A DNA stretch of 64,000 bases from Bigelowiella natans CCMP2755 (GCA_000320545.1 ADNK01001130.1:91001-155000); one strand, 5' to 3'; shown: positions 36,366 to 50,151, counted from the first letter of the stretch. Notes: generated by a model from the sequence alone, not told the origin. Program-made: numbers and translations.

Positions 36366-37570
36366 TCTCCCTGCTGTGCATGTTCATCATAGAATTATTA
36401 TACAGATAATACTGTTAATACGTGATCGAACCGAATGAAAATAAGTGATGACGGCAATAACGACACCATTGAAAAAAGGTGTGTTTATGTGTTTATGTGT
36501 TTGTGTGTGTGTGTGTGTGTGTGCGTGTGTGTTTTATGCAATACACTATTTTAACCTTTGGTTTCGATTTTCTTAAACTGGGAAGTCTGAAGGAAAAAGA
36601 ATGTTATAAACCAGCTGTATAAGAAAGAAATTATGACTGGAGACATCTATATTTCCCGCATAAAAGGAAAAATGGAACAGTATCATAAACGGCAGTCTTT
36701 GTGATACCCTTTTCCATGATAATAGACTAGAGTTGAAGGATGACCGAATATCAGCTAGCCCTGATATGGTTATGGCGATTATGTTGAAAGAGGGAGAGGC
36801 GAATATGAGGAAAAGCCATAGGATAACAATAATAATAATTATAATAATAATAATGATAAATATAACGATAACGATAATGATGATGATGATGATGATGATG
36901 ATGATAGACTGTAATTTGTTGCATCACTGTGTCTGCTCACAATGTGAAATCGACTGATTTATAAACTATGGATTGTGTTCATAGAAGAATGAACACACAA
37001 TAACTGAAAGCTACTGCCATCATCATCATCATCATCATCATCATCAGGAGTAGCACCAGCGTTATTGTCGTTGTTTATCTATTCAGTCCATTACTAAACT
37101 TATTTCTTCCATCATCATCATCATCATCATCATCATCGTCGTCGTCGTCGTCCTCACCACATGGCAGTGCCCAAATCAAAACACACACACACACACACAC
37201 ACACCTTTATTATTATCCGGAGTCGTTGTAATCCTCGACAACGTAGGTCGTTGTTGGGGTATTAGATGCGGTGCGAGGGCATGCTAATAATTCGTGGTGT
37301 GCGTAGCAAGAGAAGAAGAAGAAGAAGAAGATGATGATGATTAAGAAGAGACAAAATGGAGAAATAAATTAAAAAAATGATAAGGAGGTGCAACAAATGC
37401 TAACTGCATAACGGTTCCAGGACGATGAGATTTGGATTGTGAGACAAGTCAATAGTAGTTGTAAAAAAGTATAGCCGTTTATTTTTGTTTGTGCGGAGGT
37501 AAATCCAAACCAAACATAACGCCGTTAATCATGTAGCATATTTATACAGATAACAGCGATTGGTTTACTA
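36366..37570. other. Microsatellite-rich intergenic region
   Basis: Contains a TG tract (about 36499-36530), ATA/ATG repeats (about 36829-36905), CAT repeats (about 37018-37045 and 37112-37136, running into GTC) and a CA tract (about 37180-37204). Apart from a possible micro-exon near 36560 I see no coding sequence. Confidence 0.5.
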
Positions 37571-38449
37571 CTATTCCGAGATGTCCTTGAATGGTGGTGA
37601 TGGTGGTGATGCTGATGATTCTGTATAGTGTACCACCTCTTTCGACTCTCTATAAATAGCTGGTGCGACGTGCTTGAATACCATGTAAACAGCGCCCTGT
37701 AAAAGACAAGAAAAGAAGGCAGCCAGACAAACAGACAGTCAGACAACAATGGAGAACGAGGGCTAGATCACTTAGTAGCGTTCTAAAGAACGATGGCAGC
37801 CATCATGATGATAATGATGATGATGATGATGATGGCAACACAGTAGCAGCAGAACACCAACCAACATGACGATGACGATGATGACGACTTCATTATCTAT
37901 TACATCCGAGACAGAGTATAGAGCTTTTGTTTCCTTTTCACCAAGAGTAAGGAGGTCTGGTGCGTGGAAGATATCGTCGCCATCCTGCTTCATTATTTCC
38001 TCCATTTCTATTGCGTGCTTGAAACCAACAGGAATCTGCGCCGATTGAGCCTCAGGCGATTTCTTGAATAACCCCAATTTAGACTCCGTGATCTTCAATT
38101 TCTTTCTGCCCGCTGATGACGATCTTTGATGACTCTCGTCACCTTTTGATGTCCCCCTACTCTGTCGCTGCTGCTGCTGCTGGATCTCAGTGATTCCGCC
38201 TAACGCTAGCGCCTTCTTCTTGTTGCTGCCTTCGTTTCTAATCGGGTGATGATGTTGTTGTGATGGCCGCTGCTGTTTTTGGGCAGTGAAGGAAGAATAC
38301 GTTGCGGACAATCTTTCAGATGCCTTAGAATCTATCCGTGGAAGTCTTGCATCCCCCCCCATTTTATCGATGTCTTCTTTCATAGCTGAGCCCTTGAGGA
38401 GAAGTGTCAGATTCTTCACGCCAATCGTCGATGCCAACTACATTATATA

Positions 38450-38485
<36 letters not shown>

Positions 38486-38791
38486 GTGTGCGATGATGAT
38501 CATAATGATAATGATGATGATGCACCATCAACTGCTCTAGCTGAAACTGGGAATTACGAAGAATACGTTGTGTTCAGTTTATATTTCCTCTCTTTTAAAC
38601 TTTCTTCTTCTTCTTCTTCTTCTTCTTCTTCTTCATCTTCTTCATCATCATCATAGTCATCACCACCACCACTACATTGAGGCAAACAACAAACCAACCT
38701 TGGCTCTTTTGAGCACAGCACCTGTAACGATGGCGTGGGTCTTGCGCCAAGACTCTTTGAATACGTCTGGGTGCCTTCACACACACAAACA

Positions 38792-38829
<38 letters not shown>

Positions 38830-39028
38830 AGTACTACCAACTTTGGCTGAGGTTGATTCTGCGACAAATACACAGACGATGGTGTAATCAAACGATGATA
38901 GACATCACAGAATAAGAAGACTAAAGCGTGTGGTGGTGGTGGTGGTGGTGGTGGTGGCACTCCTATATATGTAATGTAAACTTTGTAATAATAATGCGAA
39001 AATGATCAGATGATGGTGATGATAAGAA

Positions 39029-39065
<37 letters not shown>

Positions 39066-39234
39066 ATATTATATATATATATATATATATATTGGTAGGG
39101 TAGTGACTACTTTAAAACTAATGCATCTGTAGCGGCATAGTTCCATAGAATCTTCCTCACAGCTGGGATTTGCATTAGGTGTGTCAATAACCCTAACAAT
39201 AAACAATCATCATGATCTTGAGACTCAGCTCACT

Positions 39235-39275
<41 letters not shown>

Positions 39276-39561
39276 GGGCATGCCATCGTCATCGTTATCA
39301 TCATCATTGAAGAAAAGGCGAGTAGTCTATGATACTGCAATGGCGTGTTCGGGCTGCTAAATAATGCATATATGCGCGATGATGTTTAGCAGTGATAGTT
39401 AGCCTCCTCCTCCTCCTCCGGGTGATGATCTCACATATACATATCATCTTTGTATTATCATTCTTCCCTTTCATTGTTACCATTATTAATATTATTATTA
39501 CCTTTGTCAATCTCGAGTAACACAGCAGGATCAGACTCTGATTTAGCTTCATCTAGGTATC

Positions 39562-39599
<38 letters not shown>

Positions 39600-39631
39600 A
39601 TGAATACGATGACCCTAGTGCCAGTTCAAAT

Positions 39632-39665
<34 letters not shown>

Positions 39666-39787
39666 CTACTTCTGCTGCTGCTATGACATGCTTAGCAAGA
39701 GCAGCAGGAGCAGGCAAGTAACATTGTAGACGCATCATCACCAGTAACAACATCCAAATCACCTACTACATAAACTCCTCTCCCTCT

Positions 39788-39835
<48 letters not shown>

Positions 39836-42800
39836 GTTACTACATCAAAAGAGCCTAAAGTAGCTGCGCTCATCATACCATCATCATCATCATCATCCAA
39901 GCCACACACACGCACACACAAACAGACACGCACACGCACACGCACACTTGCATTTCACACACTTTTGCACTTCACACAACTTCTTACTTTGGTTGGTGAT
40001 TGAGTGTTGACCACGTGCCGTACATGTCACCAATGCCAATTGTATGGAGAAGCTTTCCTCCATTCTCTTTGGTATCATATACCTTCAGAATACCTTGCAT
40101 CACGTAGTAAAGCCTGCAATGGATGTGTTTGTGTGTTACTGTTTGTCCTTTTGATAAAGCAATCCTCCTGCATGATTGCAATTTCCTCTGTAATTCTTTA
40201 GGAGTCATATCCCAGAACTCAATTTGAGTGATGATGTCCGAGGAGGTTATGTGGTCCTTCGCTGGCTCAATGTTATTGTACATAATCCAGTGTGACTGCC
40301 TCCCAAGTGCCTCGTGAAGCTTTTTCTTTTCATTCTCGTCGATTAGCCCTTTATGCTGTAGGTTGTCAATTGCTCGCCTTTCAGTCTCTAGCAAACGGCG
40401 GATCGCAAAGAGAGTTTGCAGGGAATAGTACAGGTTTGGAAAGTCCATCTCGACGGAATCCCATCTAGCAAAAGCTTTCTCCTTAAGCTGTTTCGCATGC
40501 TCCTTCAGCTCATCATACACGATGTTATTGGCGAGTTCATGGAACAACTCGGTCTTATCAATCACCTGCAGCGCGTGTATAAAGGATACGGCAAGATCGA
40601 CTGCCAGGACGTAATGTGCTTGATATATACGATCAGCCAACCAAGGCCAGCACCTCGTAAACCATACGAGACTTGTCACACAAAAGTACCCGTCAATCGT
40701 GTTCCATAGAACGTCTAAATTGTCTTCATCGAGAGCAGTTTCAACGGCTTCAGTTAGTATGGGAATGGCTTCTCGAGATACTTGACCTTCCTCGTATGCT
40801 GAGAGAAAGCTAGCCTGCATTGCAGTGAGGAGGCGATGTATCAATTCCTGTTTTAAGTCCTCAGGATCGAGTTGTGAAGAGGTGTCTCGATCCAGGCTCA
40901 GAACCTTCTCATCAGTATGAGATGGTTGGTGTTTATGATCATGATCTTGCCCAAATAGCCTCGTCCTACAGGCAACAACAACAACAACAACAACTAGGCT
41001 CAAGTGGTGCTAAGGTGACGTCGCCAACCGTCAATCAACACTAATAATAGTGAGTATTGATTAAGGGAGATGGTGATGCAGTCATAATAAGTAGTAATCA
41101 TGATCATTAGTTGTTCTATCGACGATGGATTATGATACAATATGATCATCAATATGCAACGAACTAGTAGGTATTGAATCATCCATACTTTCTTTTGTAG
41201 GAGCGCTGCTGTTGCTTTAGTACAACAGCAATCTCTGCATCACTGAGGTGAAAAGGTATTTCCTTGACTTTCGCAAGGGCAAGATCCCTAGTCTGGTGCT
41301 CGTACTGTGGCAGGTAGCGGCCAACCTGATGAAGAAGATGATGATTCATGGTCATATATCCAACATCACCACATCGTCGTTAACAGAAACAAATGCACGT
41401 GTTCATAGAATAGTAGTATTAGACCAACCTCCCCCCAGTCGGCCATCTGAAACATCTTCTCTTTCCTCATCTGAAATGACTGTTTCTCTGATTGCTTCTT
41501 GATGCTTTCAATTGCTTTGTGATACGCCCTGAGCTTGGATCCCTTTATCTTCTTCAGCCCCACCCATTCTAGCACAATGCCAGTTGTAGACCCGTTGATG
41601 AGTAGGGTGAGCGTAACGATTCCCGCAGTATGGAACAAGATCAAGTCACTGATTTCATCATCTATGCTGCGATTTAGATCGACAATAAGTGCCAGAGCCA
41701 AGCCAACAGCGCCTCTCAATCCTCCATAGCACAGTACAGTTCCTATCCGCCAATCGAACCCATATCCCAGCCTTGCCATAATCGGCGAGAGCAAGAATAT
41801 AGTTGTCCCACGAATAACATGGATCAGCACGTAAATCATGATAAGGTAACCAAAGTCTCTTCCGAGTTTGATATTCTCGTTATCTCCAAACATGCGCTGC
41901 ACGACAACGATACCGGAAATGAAGAAGATGAGAGTATTGGCAACGAAGCCTATCATTTCCCAGAAATGATGGACGGTCTCCTCTGATTCTACACTGATGA
42001 AAAACTTAAAGCGGTTCATTGCTAACCCTAATGCAACTATGGCTAAGACACCAGAGACATGTATTCCAGGCTGTGCGCTCTCTGCGAACCAAAAGCATAT
42101 GTATGCCGAGCCAAAGGTTATGGTGGTTTCTATGGCCGGGTTGTCGAAAACCATCTGTAGCCACATCAATGCTGGAATTGCACAAGCTAATCCAAAGCAG
42201 AAACCGCCCAGTGCAAGGCGGACCAACTCCACCGCAATTTCCCCCGGCGACAACTCATTTCCTTCCAGGAATTCGATCCACACCAGGAAGAATACAAACG
42301 CCGTCCCTTATTATAATAATACGTGTAGATTAGTGAAGGATGCAGGCGCCAAAACAAATGATGATGATATTGACGATGAGAATCATGATGTATTTGTTGC
42401 AGGATTACCGTCATTAAATAGAGATTCTCCCTCGATCAATGTTGCCAACCTCTTAGAAACCTTAAAATCCATTGGTAATTGTGGCGGTAAATAACTCACA
42501 ATGCTGCTTAAAAAGTAAACATGTTGTCACCAGTGTCGTTGGTTACAACAACCTCTCTGTAGTACCTCCACTACTTTTCTTTTGCTGTTATATTTTAGTG
42601 AGTTATAACAATCATTTGTTTACCCCGAGGTCCCTCAAGAGAGCCACAACTGCGACGGGATCTGTCGCACTCAAAATTGCCCCGAACAATAGCGCCGTTG
42701 TCCTTGCAAAACAACAAAAAGAAGAAAGGTTAGCAAAAATTACAATGTTCTTGTGATGTGATTCGTAGCCCAAGTTGTAGTAGTAGTTAGCAAATGAGTA

Positions 42801-43179
42801 AAGTTGGCCGTTGTATTTTGTTAGTAATTACCAGTCCCAATTGTAATCAAAACAATATCTTGCGGCCAGACACGAAAGAATCATCGAAATTACAACCCCT
42901 GGACCTACACAAAGTTTAGTAATTATCATCTTGGAAAGGACTCTGTGCTGCTGTTATCATCATCTAATATTACTAGATGAAATTGATGATGATGATGATG
43001 AGTTCGGACAACCTGCTAGGAGGAGTGCCTGTGCAAACTCTCGTTTGATGATATGATAAGACGACGAAAATGCTGATTCAAATATCAGCGCAGGAAGGAA
43101 TAACTGGAGGAGCAGATGTGGGTCGATCGAAGCGTATCTGAAACGAAGAACAGGGGGTTAGATGGGGGCTTAAATGGAA

Positions 43180-43215
<36 letters not shown>

Positions 43216-43934
43216 GGATGGAGAATGCCGATGGTGAAATAGTGACTTTACATATAGGCTACTACTATTACATTTCCATTCCCTGGTGAAACCAATTTGA
43301 CCCACTTCCTCCATTCACATTAGACGCCCTGCCAGGGTCAGTAGTAGCAAAAGAAAGAACTAACGTTAGATTACTTAATGACAAGAGCACTATCAACGAA
43401 CACATGAAAGAAGACACACAAGCAGGATATTTACCCGATAGCCATCCCTAGAACCAGCATGCAAACGGTGTACTGAACATATAAGCAGCACTGTCAGTCA
43501 AAGCTATTTTTTCGATTGTATGTGTGGAAAGGGGGATGCTTTGGAATCTTCAACCGTGCATTAATGGAATAGAGAGAATCTCTCCATAATTACAATTATG
43601 ACTATATCTAGAGCTACTATAACTGTAGTATCGCTGCACTACTGGTACTAGTAGTTCGTTGTTGGAAGTGCTACAAGGGCTACATACTTACTACCGGTAA
43701 AGGGATGTTGAATCGCTCGATGATGGTGTATACGCACGACCCTGCTAGTAGAGAAAATACTAGGAACATAACCCCAAGGCCTTCCACCTCTGAATGTCCT
43801 CCATGATGAGCTGTATCCGTTCCGTTCGAGTTGGACGACGCAAGGAGATGCACAACTTCAGTTTTTGAAGGCGGTGGATATGATGACTGATCTTGTGCGG
43901 TAACAGCGAGGGCCCAAGAAATATACGCCAACAT
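37571..43934 (-). CDS. SOS1: SOS1-like plasma-membrane Na+/H+ antiporter with cyclic-nucleotide-binding-type tail
   Basis: CPA1-type cation/proton antiporter exporting Na+ in exchange for H+. The N-terminus MLAYISWALAVTAQ looks like a signal peptide, followed by the first membrane helix VMFLVFSLLAGSCVYTIIE. Family motifs follow in order: LFLPALIFESAFSSS, AILSATDPVAVVALL, the ion-binding Asn-Asp in IEGESLFNDG, and CYGGLRGAVGLALALIV. The ND pair points to the CPA1 branch. After the membrane domain a long helical cytosolic region (exon 39984 to about 40965) includes VDLAVSFIHALQVIDKTELF and KGLIDENEKKKLHEALGRQ, which matches the SOS1 tail layout, then a partial cyclic-nucleotide-binding fold LYYVMQGILKVYD. 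Smaller exons add HPDVFKESWRKTHAI and a Gln/Ser-rich tail ending FKDISE. There is no voltage-sensor insert of the SLC9C kind. Introns are rich in CA, TA and ATG repeats. Confidence 0.92.
38778..38826. repeat. CA microsatellite in antiporter intron
   Basis: CA units with a few interruptions; similar CA and TA runs occur at about 39031-39062 and 39070-39092. Confidence 0.95.
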
Positions 43935-44438
43935 ATTTTGTTAAAATCCAACCTGTACAGCGATGTTAAGCACCAATTCTGCTAATTGACAGATTGTAGC
44001 CAATGTTACGAACAGTAGGCCGGATGTAGATGACAATCGAAAGAATTATCTTCTTCCACTTTTTCCTTTCATCCTAATCAAAGAGGTCATTTGAATCGGT
44101 GGAAAAGTATCAAAAGGAAACGTTTTCTCACCGCGTGCCCGGTGAGAGTTGAGAAATGAATGTATTCGGGTGACGGGAAGGAAACAACGGAGAAATGCTT
44201 AGCTACACTGTTCTTCTGTTTCACTTAACTACTTTCATAAATCGATGTCGTATTCCAAAATTCTCTTGCATTTCGAATGACAGTTAGATTCGAACCAGAT
44301 ATAAAAATACTGGGAAAATGACCTAGGTTCTATGATGAAATGGTGGTTCAGTCTGAGTCGTTTACATGCAAACAGCAGTAGTGTGATGGTCGGAATTCAT
44401 CATTCCTTCTTCTGCTTCGCAATCAAGCAAGGCAGAAA
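43935..44438. promoter_or_regulatory. Divergent intergenic region, antiporter/VMA22
   Basis: The two start codons face outward across about 500 bases of unremarkable AT-rich DNA without microsatellites. Both promoters should lie here; no specific element recognised. Confidence 0.4.
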
Positions 44439-45362
44439 ATGGAAGAACCGGAATCGGTGAATGCCGATGACGTGCACACGCAGATCGATGGGTAGACCCT
44501 AACCCCCTTCAAACGCATGATAGCCATTAGTTTAAGTTTCCTTAGGCTATTGCAGGAATATTTCGGACTGTATGCGGAACTCTTGTCTTACATGGGCCAG
44601 GTGGAGAAGCATGTTCGAAAGGTAGGAGTTACGTTTGGATTGGGATGCACTGTTACAACTTGCAATGAAAACAGGGATACTCAAAGTTTGTACTTGCTCG
44701 TGCCGACGACCCAGCGCTACTTCTGGGAACAGGAAGCTACGCTGGAAGAGAAATGCGACCGCTAGTGACGATAGAAGAGTACACTGCGAATCTCCCCTAA
44801 GAAAGAACACTGGTTATTTACTCATCGTTTATTTATGGTTTATTTCAAAGGGGTTCGATCTTAAAGATGAAATCAAGAGCACCTGGCACTTCTGTTGCAA
44901 GAGTAAGACCAGAAAAGAAATATGAGAAGCCGTCTCCATTAGCTAGGCTTCGGCAGAGAGCGCTCACGAAAGCTGCCGAAAGGGATCCAAAGCTGAAGGA
45001 AATTATGCAGAAAAAAAATATGATGCAAAGTAGGAAGGCCGAAACAACGGAAGATGATGATACTAAGGTTAGATGAAATAGATAATGTATCCGCATCACA
45101 TTCTGAGATAGGAAATGAGTAGGTCTTAGAGGATCCTGTGTCTTGGTTCGGATGCTTGATACCCCGTGACGTACGAAATGCGAAGAAAGATTTTTCACTA
45201 GGTTTGGCAACTATCGTATGCTTTATACTTCCCAAGATTTCATAAAGTATATGATAATCAGGCTTGGAAAAGTTGTTGCGTGTGGCCGAACTCCGCCGTC
45301 AGATGGATAAAAAAGAAAATAGAATACGAAAACTTAAACAGCAGCTGGTCAAAGCTGAGTGA
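44439..45362 (+). CDS. VMA22: VMA22/CCDC115-like V-ATPase assembly factor
   Basis: Small coiled-coil protein related to the ER-localised factor that helps assemble the V-ATPase membrane sector. Exons join in frame: 44439 to about 44491 (MEEPESVNADDVHTQIDG), about 44550-44621 (LQEYFGLYAELLSYMGQVEK), about 44675-44764 (GYSKFVLARADD and GSYAGREMRPL), 44866-45068 (MKSRAPGTSVARVRPEKKYE and a basic region), about 45122-45200 (LEDPVSWFGCLIPRDVRNAK) and about 45263-45362 (LEKLLRVAELRRQMDKKENR). The DP-x-WFG-x-L-P-x-x-x-R block followed by a terminal helix is the diagnostic feature of CCDC115 as I know it. The N-terminal helix pair and spacing also fit. Identity rests on this by-eye match. Confidence 0.82.
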
Positions 45363-45775
45363 CAATAAGAGAGTACAGATACCATATGCTAAAGCGGAAT
45401 CTGCATATACTTCTCGGCTCGATTCGATCAATGATGCAACTATTAAATCTAAATATATCGACTATTGCCCGATAATGTAGACTACATGATACTTTGTGTA
45501 TGCTATGCGAGCAGCCTAGCAGCGCTAGCGCGATGTCGTCGTTGATCATGTTCATCCAGCGGAATGAAAATGCATGGCAAATGGGATACACCCGCACGCG
45601 CGCTACAGCTTGCGCAGCTCATACATAATACAGATCTCCATTTGCTCATTTCGCAAATGAGTCCGACTCTTTCATTCTAGCATTGCGTGTTGCCGAGTTA
45701 ACCTTTTTTGCTATTTCGTCGAAAGCGAGTCCGTACTCACAACTAGCTATTCCTAGCCGCCTTACTGATATCTTT
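45363..45775. other. Convergent gene-end spacer, VMA22/FANCD2
   Basis: The 3' ends of VMA22 and FANCD2 face each other here. Only low CTAG/AGCGC content is visible and no exon was recognised. Confidence 0.4.
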
Positions 45776-48700
45776 CTATTGTTCTCTTTCATTTTGAGCT
45801 TCACACTCTGACTCTTCTTCAGCATCTCCATTGGCCTCTTCTTCCTCCTCATCCGAAGGTGGTGTCTGAGATATTTCAGTACCATCCATTGCTCTGTGCT
45901 TGAGATTTCCTTGCCAAAATGCTCCCAGACAATTGTTCCCCTTGAACAATTTCTTAATATGATAGATAAAGCTTTCCATAACCTTCTTTGATGATGGTAC
46001 AAGAGATATTAGGTTTGAGAGTCTATTTCTCTTCCCGTGCGTGCATATCATTTGCATAATACGCGTTCCTTGTTGTATATCCCTTATCATTTCGATGATA
46101 TCGTCTCTATATTGGGAGAAGTTCTGGTGCAGAAACGGCATGTGCTTCACGTATGTATCGACTAAAACCTTTCCCGATCTTAAAGCAGATACCAATAAAT
46201 TCACTTTTCCATAGAACTTTTTGCATAATCCCATAAGATTTCTAAACACGTGTGAGTGACGAGAGAGACAGACTATACCGGGGCTAGCTGCTGCAGGAAG
46301 CCTTTGGCCTGCGGATTGAGTTACTTTCTCGAGCGTGACGGTAAAATAGAAGGGAATTGTTTTTTCCGTTAAAGTTGCATGAAATGGGCTTTCATCACTC
46401 TCAGATTCGTCTCCTCTGTCATCATCTTCTTCGGTCTCATCGTTACCGTCCTCGTTTTCCTTGTTCGCACGTGATTTTTTCTTTTTAGATTTTCGCTTTT
46501 GCTTCTTCTTCTTTCTTTTTCGACGCTTAGCCGCTGGCATTTCTAGCATTGCAGTCGACACTAATTCCTCCAATGCGTCCAAGGGGCTCTTTGCGTATGT
46601 AATGAAAACGCGGACAGATCGGCTTATGGTACTACTGTTGAGCTTCGAGTCTGAGTCCCATTTCGTCTGAAGCAGCTCACAGGCGAGTTGGCTAAGACGT
46701 GATCGACACGCGGTCAATTTTTCTGGGCTGATGGCTAGAGCCTTTTCCATGACTTCAATCGCAATCACTTTCTCCTGGAATCGTGATAACGCACCCAGTT
46801 GTTTCTCAAGAAACTTGAAGACTTGGGTTGCAATCTGCATCTTTGCGTCAGGGTCAGGAAGAATCTCCATAGAATCTCGTTTTTTACCTTTACCCCTTTT
46901 AGAATCGTTCTCTGTTGGAGCCACGCATGAGGTGAGGCGATGCAAAGCATGCCAGAAAGCAGGTTCGCTATCCAACCCCCCCTCGGCACTATCCAGAATC
47001 ATCTTAGAGCAACGAATGACGCTCATGACAATGGCTTGTAGGTCTTTATTATCCATTAAGGATTTATTCGCTTGGTCTGCATTCAATAGCGTATCCGCTA
47101 TCTCGTTTAGGTGCCGGCCGACATGTTCAAATATTGGCGAAATTGAGGAAAGAAGGATCTCTGGTGGCTGGGCTGCACTCTTAGACTTGTTCGGCTTTTT
47201 TTTATCACCAAAGAACCCAAATTTGCGTTCTCTTCTGAAGGAGGGTTTGAGCAGTAGTTCTAGTTCCCCGATGAAATAGTTTAAAGTTGTGGGATCAAGC
47301 TTAGGCTCCTCCGATTTTATTTCCATCATCTTTGTGTCGCTTTCAGAGGCCGCTGAAATTTCCAAGGGCAGCTCTAGAATCTGAAATGCGGACTCCAAAA
47401 TGGTCCGGTAATAGGGCTTCAAGCTAGCCAAGAAAGAAGTATCGTCATTTTGAATGTCTTTTTTCTTTGAGGCTTTTTTGCCCTTGGGCTTAATTATTGC
47501 AACAGCTTCTCGTGCTTGAGCTGCAGATACACCCATAGGAACAAAAGTTGAGGCTGTAGGCATTTGACGCATTAAACTGCCCAGCGCCTTTTCAAGATTT
47601 AGTATGTGATAAACTCTTTGGCAGACCTTCCTCCTGGAAGCCTTGTCTCCCTCCCCGCAAAATGCGTTTAGCAACTCTCTCATCCATTGAATCGCGTAGA
47701 AAACGCACGAGCAAATTAATTCTTGCTTTTCCCTGCCCATGTCAGAGATGTCATTCAATTCTTCGTCGAAGAGTATAAGTTTGGCTCCTAATAGCGCGTC
47801 CAGGCCTGCCCGGGATCCGTCATTGCTAGCTCCTTCACCGACTTGGAGAAGGCGAAATATAGATGCCATGCAAAACACCTTTGAATTGTCAGTTTCCTTG
47901 TCACTTGCCAATAGGGGCCACAGCAGCAACTCGATTCCATCTTCGCCATCCAACCCCATCCAGGGGCTTGAATCATCTGATTCGAAGGCTTTAGGCTCGA
48001 CAAGAAAATCCTCTTGAAACGTATCTGCAATTTTGTCTATAACTCTTTCGATAATGTATGGAGAAAGATTTCCTTTCAAAATATATGAGGAAATCTCATC
48101 TGCCAAGAATATTCGAAGATCTGAAGATTCGGAAGTGCAGCTAAAGATGTCCTCGAGTAACTGTGAGATCTCGGTTTCCTTCGCCTTATCTTGAACAACT
48201 TTTTTTGTTTTATCGACAAGGCGTGAGAGAAGGGATACTCCCCCTATTACCCCTATTTCTTGGTACCTTGGTGTCGAAAGCTGTTTTTTAATATTTATCA
48301 TCAGCTCGGTACCGAAGTTACTAGATTTTCCCGCATCGCACGTAGCTATAATGCTGAAAATGCTGTAAACATTTCGGAGTTGCGGTCGTGAGAATCCAGA
48401 TAGATAATCTAGTATCCCTCTCACAAAAGCTACCATAGGCTGCATTGATGTGGAGTCGGCCTCACAAATTCGTTGCAATTCCCTTAGGGAGACATTGACC
48501 TCATCGTCGATGCCAGAACCAATGTGGGTGATTAAATTTCCTATTACGTCTTGCTTGATATAGATTGTATCACATGAGAGAAAAAGTCCACTATAGAATT
48601 GTCCTCCGGCATTTCGCAGTATCATCGAATCCGCACGAACAAGATTCCCAGCGATATTCAAGATTGAAGCAGAGAGATCTTTTATGATGCTTAAACGTTG

Positions 48701-49928
48701 TTGAAACGCATTCTTGAAAAATTTCAATGAGAAAAGGCCCGCATTTATCTTTTTCTTCAAGATGGACTCCACTTGTTTTTTGTGTGAAGAGAGCGAATGA
48801 ATCATCAGTAAAATCCATAAGTCTAGAATTTTGAACTCAACCGCAACAGTGATTTTAGAGATTTCCTTCAAAAACGACGCTGCCACAGGCCTCTGAAAAC
48901 GTATTGAATTTTTAAGTGCATCAAATATTAGCAAAGAGTCCTGCTTTGCTGACTTCCGAGACTGAGATGTCCCAAAAAAGTTTAGATTTTTCCGGAGCAC
49001 ACTAACGGTATTCTGCAGTCCCTTTTGCGTTGTTGTTTGAAGGATAAACCTGATCACCACGGGCAAATCCTCTATTCTCGTAGAGGACATGTTGTCCAGG
49101 ACAGAAGCTGATACCTTCGAAGCGGTATCTCCTGAGGCAAAATTTTAGGTTAGACAATCCCACTTTGTTATGGCAAAGGAATGAATACCTTTAATCGTTA
49201 AGTTCGAAAAGGCGTCAAGGATCGTGACTGTGAGATCTGGAGTTTCGTTCATTAGGTCCACGAGAAATGCAATCATAATATCATGGCCAGCATCATCTAT
49301 GATATCTGGAATAGCTGCTATTAGATGACGTTGTAGCAGCGGGCTACAAACTGCGGCTACTTCTATCAGCTTGGAGCTGAGCTCTTTACCGTCAACAACA
49401 TGATCTAACCACCTGAGTTGGTTCACAATTTGGCAAGCAAGCTGAGAATCTTCCGGAGATGAACACTCAGGCAACTTCTCTAGAAGATATTCTAAAATTT
49501 GAGGTTGCAAAGTGTTGACGCCGAGAAGTAATCGTACTAAACTTTGATGCCGTTCCATCTCAAACTCATTGCCTTCTTTCTCATAGGTATTCCGCAAACT
49601 TTTGTGCAGGTTTCCGTCATCTTCCATATGTCGCTCAAATTCCTCCAGGAAGCTTTTGGTAGCTTTGAAGTCATCGAGAAGTGCCCTGTCCAAATTCAAG
49701 CCTATGCTTCCTGGTTGTTTGCATAGATGAAACTTTGATTCTGGTCGTGTAAACACAAATCCGAAGGACTCGAGGCTGGTTTCAAAAAAGCTCCTTCCAT
49801 CGCTGGAAGATGCAGCCTAACAAAAATTTTCGCAACGACTCATACACCAGAAAAATTGCTTATAGCATGGCAGATACATGTACCATAGCACCCTCCCCAA
49901 ATAGTGCACGAACCTCCCTCTTGCTCAT
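45776..49928 (-). CDS. FANCD2: Fanconi anaemia complementation group D2 protein
   Basis: DNA-clamp protein that, with FANCI, is loaded and monoubiquitinated at interstrand crosslinks. Four exons: a short one starting ATG 49928 (MSKREVRALFGEGAM), about 49816-49760 continuing to about 49191, and a very long exon from about 49143 to 45776. Matches to human FANCD2 are clear: LVRLLLGVNTLQPQILEYLL, QLRWLDHVVDGKELSSKLIE, SSTRIEDLPVVIRFILQTTT, VRGILDYLSGFSRPQLRNVY, CSCVFYAIQWMRELLNAFCG, and near the C-terminus NNCLGAFWQGNLKHRAMDG followed by an acidic tail. Total length, about 1320 residues, is close to the animal protein. The conserved ubiquitination lysine lies in the region just before the CSCVFYAIQW block, but I cannot place it exactly by eye. 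A Lys-rich insert ([18 protein letters not shown]) and acidic stretch near 46400-46530 is unusual. Confidence 0.95.
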
Positions 49929-50151
49929 CTCCTTCTCAGGCCTTATGTTCCCTTTGCTCTGGTTCACAGGTAAAATTTAAGCTGCGACAACCCATAATCC
50001 ATTCGAGATGGAAGCATCGGAGCGCATATCCGCAACAGCGTCCCGCGAGAACTACCGATTAATCCCAGCTGTTTTTCCTCTATCGACAGAACAAATATGA
50101 TGTCGCATAGTACAATAGCTCAGATTGTGCAAACACGGTCCGGTTCTGGGA
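49929..50151. promoter_or_regulatory. Bidirectional promoter region, FANCD2/GNAT
   Basis: Start codons of FANCD2 (minus) and the GNAT gene (plus) are about 223 bases apart, head to head. No TATA-like element is obvious. Confidence 0.5.

Noticed and set aside
36829-37160. Regular ATG/CAT repeats considered as a possible CRISPR-like or satellite array
   Set aside because: They are simple trinucleotide microsatellites without unique spacers.
40090-40150. A possible 26-base intron in the antiporter nucleotide-binding region (GTAACA...TTGCAG)
   Set aside because: The frame reads straight through (GQTVTHKHIHCRLYYVMQG) and splicing would break the phase.
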